Positions 6,590 through 10,447 of a stretch of 10,447 nt of DNA are shown one piece after another. The notes under the pieces are model-generated. The model was not told the DNA's origin, ran no database searches, and saw only the letters and a list, made by a program, of their open reading frames with translations. This stretch comes from SAR202 cluster bacterium (GTDB lineage Bacteria > Chloroflexota > Dehalococcoidia > UBA3495). Both the position numbers and the translations under genes were made by a program. The stretch lies in the NCBI GenBank assembly GCA_009392775.1, contig VFFT01000061.1, positions 1-10,447 on the forward strand, given 5' to 3'. Within the stretch, counting starts at the first letter, position 1. Each line of letters starts with the position of its first letter.

Positions 6590-6645
6590 CTCAAACATAA
6601 TCTCTGAATCTGTCAAATATCTGGCTACAATACAATATAGGATGG

Positions 6646-7611
6646 ATGAAACCTTACAAAATGGTAACTAAGCAAAATTATAAAGGCATTCTGTCAACCA
6701 TTGGAAACACTCCGGAAGTGGAATTAGAGAATCTGAGTCCTAACCCGGCAGTCAAGATAATAGCTAAGCTGGAAGGTCAAAACCCCACTGGTAGCGTCAA
6801 AGACCGGATTGCTCTAAGAATGATAGAACAAGCCGAAAGGGCAGGAGATCTCAGTAAAGATAAGACAATCTTAGAACCGACTAGCGGAAATACTGGTATC
6901 TCCCTGGCTATGATCGGTAGGCTAAAGGGATATAAAGTTACCGTGGTCATGCCAGAGAATGTCAGCTCTGAACGTACCCAGTTGCTTGAAGCGTATGGTG
7001 CGGAAATCATATATTCAGAAGGATCACTAGGAACTAACGGCTCCATAGAACGTGCTCATGAAGTTTATCAAAGCCATCCTACTGACTACATCATGATGTA
7101 CCAATACGGTAATGAAGCCAATCCTGAGGCACACTATCATGGCACGGCCTTAGAAATAATTAATAACCACCCAGATATGGACATGTTTGTGGCCGGGCTA
7201 GGAACAGGTGGGACGCTGATGGGTAACGCTAGGAGACTAAAGGAGCATAACCCTGATATAAAAGTCGTCGCTGTTGCTCCCGAGCCAGACGATTTCATAT
7301 CCGGATTACGCAGACTAGAGGATGGTTTCATTCCTCCAATACTAGACATATCACTGCTAGATGCTCGTCTCATGGTGGGCAGCTACGATGCATTCCACAC
7401 CACTAAGCGCTTATTAAACGAAGAAGGCATTTTCGCAGGGGTATCTTCTGGCTCAGTCGTACACGCCGCGATTAAACAGGCCGAACGAGTAGAACAAGGG
7501 AAGATCGTATGCTTACTAGCCGATGGTGGATGGAAATACCTAAGTACAAGTCTTTGGACAAAAGATTACTCTGATCTCGAGCGCGAATCAAAGGGCAAAA
7601 TATGGTGGTGA
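6646..7611 (+). CDS. cysM: CysM-type cysteine synthase, probably O-phosphoserine-dependent
   Basis: A 321-aa fold type II PLP enzyme. K52 in NPTGSVKDR is the Schiff-base lysine, TSGNTG (79-84) the substrate loop, GTGGT (186-190) the PLP-phosphate loop, and SSGS (267-270) lies near the pyridine nitrogen. From memory of Mycobacterium tuberculosis CysM, this protein shares the long blocks ERTQLLEAYGAEII (109-122), YQYGNEANPEAHYHGT (152-167) and GGWKYLST (294-301) and the aromatic C-terminus KIWW. R222 in GLRRLEDGF lines up with Arg220, which selects O-phosphoserine there. CysM of that kind takes sulfur from a thiocarboxylated carrier, fitting the upstream moeB. The ATG at 6646 has only AGG 4 nt before it; the ATG at 6661 is an alternative start that still leaves the fold intact. 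The hairpin at 7731-7755 may end the operon. Confidence 0.9.
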   Translation: MKPYKMVTKQNYKGILSTIGNTPEVELENLSPNPAVKIIAKLEGQNPTGSVKDRIALRMIEQAERAGDLSKDKTILEPTSGNTGISLAMIGRLKGYKVTVVMPENVSSERTQLLEAYGAEIIYSEGSLGTNGSIERAHEVYQSHPTDYIMMYQYGNEANPEAHYHGTALEIINNHPDMDMFVAGLGTGGTLMGNARRLKEHNPDIKVVAVAPEPDDFISGLRRLEDGFIPPILDISLLDARLMVGSYDAFHTTKRLLNEEGIFAGVSSGSVVHAAIKQAERVEQGKIVCLLADGGWKYLSTSLWTKDYSDLERESKGKIWW

Positions 7612-7683
7612 GTACTTATACGTTTTCAGGCCGCTAGGAAATCTATCTTAATACTTCAATCACGCAAATCACCTAGGTAAATC

Positions 7684-7712
7684 TTGAAAGTGCCCCCCCT
7701 CAATGATATACT
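7684..7712 (+). promoter_or_regulatory. Promoter for nusA
   Basis: TTGAAA (7684-7689) and TATACT (7707-7712) are separated by 17 nt. The expected start site is near 7719, about 90 nt before nusA and only about a dozen bases before the hairpin at 7731. The preceding stretch 7612-7683 shows nothing recognisable. Confidence 0.6.
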
Positions 7713-7730
7713 CAGCCAACATAGTTTATT

Positions 7731-7755
7731 AGAAAGCGGGTTAAACCCGCTTTCT
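7731..7755. terminator. Strong symmetric hairpin, intrinsic terminator (possibly bidirectional)
   Basis: A perfect 11-bp stem, AGAAAGCGGGT (7731-7741) with ACCCGCTTTCT (7745-7755), and a 3-nt TAA loop. The core GCGGGT/ACCCGC is flanked by AGAAA on one side and TTTCTT on the other, giving a modest T tract on both strands. It can end the cysM transcript, but it also lies inside the predicted nusA leader, so it may attenuate nusA. Confidence 0.75.
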
Positions 7756-7808
7756 TGCTGGTTGGCGACTACTAACCTAGCTAAATGTGAACATCAGGGA
7801 GTTTGACA

Positions 7809-9458
7809 ATGAAAAGTGACTTCTTAATCGCGTTAACCCAGCTAGCTGCAGAACGCCACCTCCCTAAAGAACAAGTATTATCAGCCATAGAAGTAGCTCT
7901 TGCGTCGGCATTTAAAAAGGATAGCAACGCATCCGGGCAAAATATCACAGTTAATCTAAATCCCAATACCGGAGATGTCAGCGTTTTCGCACTGAAAACT
8001 GTTGTGGATACAGTCGAGGATTCTGACAGAGAAATCACTGTACTCGACGCCCAGTCTATCCATAAAGACGCAATAGTAGGCGAAGAAATTGCCCTTCCTG
8101 AGCCACTACCTCACAATGCCAGTCGCATTGCCGCCCAAACTGCCAAACAAGTCGTCCTCCAAAAACTCAGGGAAGCTGAACGCGAACTATTGTATGACGA
8201 GTTCATCCAACATAAAGACGATATCGTCTCAGGAATAATAGACCAAGTCGATGGCAATCGCAGTGTGCAAATTGATCTGGGCAGAGCCCAAGCTGTTATG
8301 CCTAGCGACGAACAAGTCTTCAGTGAAAGATATCGAAAAGGGCAACGACTGAAAGTGTTTGTCTTAGACGTCAGAACTAGCCCAAAGGGTCCAGAGATAT
8401 TAGTATCTCGTAGCCACAAGAATCTCCTAAAAAGACTATTTGAGATTGAAGTTCCCGAAGTGTACAACGGAGTAGTCGAGATAAAAGCAATAGCCAGGGA
8501 CCCCGGATTTAGAAGTAAGGTTGCAGTCAACTCTACACAAGATGGAATCGATCCAGTCGGTTCTTGTATAGGTGTAAGAGGAAACCGTATACAGAGCATA
8601 GTCAATGAACTACAAGGAGAAAAGATAGACGTAGTACCCTGGGACGATGATCCAAAAGAGTTTATAGCAAAAGCATTAAGTCCCTCCGAAGTAGTCCACG
8701 TAGAACTCGAACCCTCTGAGCAAACCGCAGTCGTAGCGGTGCCAGACCGACAGTTATCGTTGGCTATAGGAAGAGAAGGCCAAAACGCAAGACTAGCTGC
8801 TAGACTCGCAGGTTGGCGGTTAGACATAAAAGGTTTATCGGAATGGGAAGCGTATCAGGAAACGAAACAACTGCAAGCCGTGGAAGAAGAGATAACTGAG
8901 ATACCGTCAGATACCGAAGACGGTATTTTATCCATAGATGACGTCTCTGACGAAGCTATCCTAGTTAACGAGCTAGCAGTTGAAGCGCCCCCGACTCCTG
9001 CTACGGTTGGAATAGATACCACTGAAACCATTTCCGATGAACCGGTGTCTACCTCAGACACCCCGGCGCTCACCGGTCAGGAAGAATCAGCTATCGAGAA
9101 TCAAATAATAGATGAAGATGCCGTTCTGGAGGCTCTGATCAGGGAAGAGGAAATGACAGTAGAGGTCGACACGCCTTCTGCCGATCAGGAATCTGCTCCC
9201 GACCAAAGCCTAAGCGTAGACAGCTTGCAAGAATTTACTTTAGACGACATAAGTTCATCAGATATGGATGTTGAAGAGGACGTTGACTCCGAAGATACTG
9301 ACATACCTGATCTACCTATCCTTACTCCTGATGCGGGTAAAATCCGGTTTGCGGAGGATATAGTACCAGAACAGAGAGGCTCCGGCAGAAGAGACAGGCG
9401 TAACCGACGAAGTGGGGCAGGTGCAAACACGAATCGCCGTGGAGGCTCTGGTAGATAG
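7809..9458 (+). CDS. nusA: Transcription termination/antitermination factor NusA with long acidic tail
   Basis: A 549-aa RNA-polymerase-binding factor that modulates pausing, intrinsic termination and antitermination. The N-terminal domain is about 1-125, opening MKSDFLIALTQLAAERHLPKE; the S1 domain about 134-203; KH1 and KH2 follow, with KH motifs GSCIGVRGNRIQSI (251-264) and AIGREGQNARLAARL (319-333). After the KH core, around residue 345, comes a tail of about 170 residues rich in Asp/Glu/Ser/Thr, then a basic Arg-Gly/Asn end (RGSGRRDRRNRRSG... to 549). Usual Gram-positive-type NusA stops near 350-380 aa. ATG 7809 is chosen over the upstream TTG (7803) because AGGGAG (7796-7801) is 7 nt away and the family begins with MK-S/N. 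rimP, normally upstream, is absent; ylxR appears decayed downstream. Confidence 0.97.
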   Translation: MKSDFLIALTQLAAERHLPKEQVLSAIEVALASAFKKDSNASGQNITVNLNPNTGDVSVFALKTVVDTVEDSDREITVLDAQSIHKDAIVGEEIALPEPLPHNASRIAAQTAKQVVLQKLREAERELLYDEFIQHKDDIVSGIIDQVDGNRSVQIDLGRAQAVMPSDEQVFSERYRKGQRLKVFVLDVRTSPKGPEILVSRSHKNLLKRLFEIEVPEVYNGVVEIKAIARDPGFRSKVAVNSTQDGIDPVGSCIGVRGNRIQSIVNELQGEKIDVVPWDDDPKEFIAKALSPSEVVHVELEPSEQTAVVAVPDRQLSLAIGREGQNARLAARLAGWRLDIKGLSEWEAYQETKQLQAVEEEITEIPSDTEDGILSIDDVSDEAILVNELAVEAPPTPATVGIDTTETISDEPVSTSDTPALTGQEESAIENQIIDEDAVLEALIREEEMTVEVDTPSADQESAPDQSLSVDSLQEFTLDDISSSDMDVEEDVDSEDTDIPDLPILTPDAGKIRFAEDIVPEQRGSGRRDRRNRRSGAGANTNRRGGSGR

Positions 9459-9489
9459 TATTTTGTAACACCGTACGGGAGGTTATCTT

Positions 9490-9753
9490 AAGACACCCTA
9501 TCAGTTTTCGATCCGAACCTGTCTTGGCCAAGATATTAACAAGTAAAGACGAACCCTACCTATAACTAGGACCATGATGATAGACCAGTCAAACAATCAT
9601 CCAGAAAAAGGATGCTATATTAGTAGATTATAGGCATCCCCGCAAAGCCAACAACTTAGAATAGGATTAGTCGACTGTACACATATCTCAGAAGTAGCTA
9701 TATATAGCATAAGACTAAACGTAGTAAGCCAAACTTTACATATAATTGAATAA
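9490..9753 (+). pseudogene. ylxR: Probable ylxR (DUF448) remnant between nusA and infB
   Basis: The nusA-infB interval of 307 nt holds no intact gene, but one frame looks like a decayed YlxR, the small RNA-binding protein normally encoded here. GGGAGG (9477-9482) is followed, 7 nt later, by AAG (9490) where a start codon should be. Reading on: TPYQFSIRTCLG resembles the YlxR opening with its RTC-x-[GA]C motif, then RRTLPITRT, then MIDQSNNHPEKGCYIS, which matches the VDPTGK.PGRGAY-type block in spacing and residues. In-frame stops occur at 9544-9546 (TAA) and 9631-9633 (TAG), and the frame ends at TAA 9751-9753: 87 codons, the normal YlxR length, 12 nt before infB. Identification rests on short motifs, position, length and ribosome-binding site; chance resemblance remains possible. 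A 19-codon ORF from ATG 9574 lies within it and could be translated. Confidence 0.5.
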
Positions 9754-9765
9754 TTAGGATCTGAT

Positions 9766-10447
9766 ATGACCTCTGAAGATAACACACTAAGCCAAGATAC
9801 CAGCCGGCCTAATTCGGGTCGTGAAGCAAGAAAACCTCCAAGTCGCACACTAACCCTTCCGGAAACCCTAAGTGTTAAACAACTGGCAGAGATACTAGAC
9901 GAAAGCGCAATAGACATCATAAAACAGCTGATGCGAAGCGGTATTATGGTATCTATGAACCAGATTATCGACCACCAAGTGGCAACAGTAGCTGCTAACG
10001 CCTTGGGTATACGGACCCGAGTCAATGAAGATGCTGCTAGCGGCGCACATTTATCCAGCGAAACCGGCGTAGCAGTAGACGATACCAATTTGATAACGAG
10101 GCCTCCTGTAGTAACAATATTAGGGCACGTGGATCACGGTAAAACTAGCCTCCTAGACGCTATACGCCAGGGACACGTTGCTGAAAATGAAGCCGGCGGA
10201 ATAACACAACACATCGGTGCTTACCAGATCGAAGCAGGAGGGCAAATTGCAACATTTCTAGATACACCTGGCCATGAAGCCTTCACTGCCATCCGATCAC
10301 GGGGTGCTCGCGTTACTGATATTGCAATACTAGTAGTAGCTGCAGATGACGGTTTAATGCCGCAAACTCTAGAAGCCATTAACCATGCCAAAGCTGCAGA
10401 AGTTCCCATAATAGTAGCTATCAATAAGATGGATTTGCCAGGAGCAG
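9766..10447 (+). CDS. infB: Translation initiation factor IF-2, N-terminal part (runs off the window)
   Basis: The first 227 residues of IF2, the GTPase that delivers initiator tRNA to the 30S subunit. A short N-terminal region (1-30) is followed by the IF2N-type helical module [31 protein letters not shown] (31-61). The G domain starts with [20 protein letters not shown]1 GHVDHGKT (120-127), switch region [10 protein letters not shown] (144-153), G3 DTPGH (166-170), and G4 NKMD (220-223) near the right edge. This is the compact form, without the long repetitive N-terminus of E. coli IF2 alpha. AGGA at 9756-9759, 6 nt before the ATG, fixes the start. The frame has no stop before the window end, so the 3' part is missing. 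Likely co-transcribed with nusA. Confidence 0.97.
   Translation, partial: MTSEDNTLSQDTSRPNSGREARKPPSRTLTLPETLSVKQLAEILDESAIDIIKQLMRSGIMVSMNQIIDHQVATVAANALGIRTRVNEDAASGAHLSSETGVAVDDTNLITRPPVVTILGHVDHGKTSLLDAIRQGHVAENEAGGITQHIGAYQIEAGGQIATFLDTPGHEAFTAIRSRGARVTDIAILVVAADDGLMPQTLEAINHAKAAEVPIIVAINKMDLPGA

Noticed and set aside
6590..6645. Separate promoter for cysM (TACAAT-like boxes near 6625-6635)
   Set aside because: The -10-like boxes lack a convincing -35 at proper spacing; co-transcription with moeB is the simpler reading.
7803..7808. TTG at 7803 as the NusA start
   Set aside because: It would place the AGGGAG ribosome-binding site 1 nt from the start codon; the ATG at 7809 is correctly spaced and matches the family N-terminus.
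8111..8827. Long antisense open frame (238 codons, minus strand) across nusA
   Set aside because: It lies wholly within the well-supported nusA KH/S1 region, shows no recognisable family, and its Ser/Leu-rich composition is typical of a complement-frame shadow.
9615..10088. 157-codon minus-strand open frame over the nusA-infB spacer and infB start
   Set aside because: It runs antisense through the conserved IF2N module of infB, has no ribosome-binding site or recognisable motif, and is a shadow frame.

Overview
This looks like a chromosomal segment from a free-living, moderately AT-rich bacterium. Three things suggest Chloroflexota, possibly a marine SAR202/Dehalococcoidia-type lineage: the mix of small catabolic genes (DHDPS-family lyase, OFA/MCT-type MFS carrier, type II haloacid-dehalogenase-like hydrolase), a mycobacterial-style CysM next to a MoeB/ThiF protein, and a short-N-terminus IF2. 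This placement is an inference from protein character; no rRNA or strict marker is present. No CRISPR array, insertion sequence, tRNA, rRNA or phage gene is visible.

Layout. Bases 1-2426 (+) hold a 5'-truncated ATP-type PEP carboxykinase-like gene followed 23 nt later by a DHDPS/NAL-family aldolase or lyase. Bases 2470-4091 (-) hold a two-gene transport unit: a four-helix small membrane protein overlapping, through TTGA, a 12-helix MFS transporter. A 157-base divergent spacer with short repeats and palindromes separates it from a HAD type II hydrolase (4249-4953, +). Next come an Rrf2/IscR-like regulator with three cysteines (5043-5474), then a MoeB/ThiF-like sulfur-activating enzyme (5753-6589) and a CysM-type cysteine synthase (6646-7611). 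The last part is the translation/transcription locus: nusA (7809-9458), what appears to be a decayed ylxR (9490-9753), and the start of infB (9766 to the window end).

The most notable signal lies between the Rrf2 gene and moeB. A good sigma70-type promoter (TTGACA-N17-TAGACT, 5533-5561) is followed, about 4 nt after the expected transcription start, by a 17-codon ORF encoding MNVKTSHYKHCCNCPRK. Its Cys-Cys-Asn-Cys codons lie directly against the 5' arm of a hairpin (5610-5616 with 5625-5631). The 3' arm of that hairpin can instead pair with 5653-5663, which overlaps the stem of an intrinsic terminator (5660-5665 with 5690-5695, then T5). This is the architecture of ribosome-mediated attenuation, with cysteine codons as the sensor and cysteine-biosynthesis genes downstream. 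When Cys-tRNA is short, a stalled ribosome would favour the antiterminator; when it is plentiful, the ribosome reaches the stop codon and the terminator forms.

Taken together, 4981-7611 reads as a sulfur/cysteine module with two possible layers of control: a candidate Fe-S Rrf2 regulator and the cysteine-codon attenuator. MoeB would adenylate or thiocarboxylate a small carrier protein, and CysM would use the thiocarboxylate with O-phosphoserine to make cysteine. The carrier (CysO-like) and the JAMM protease (Mec-like) of the mycobacterial pathway are not in this window.
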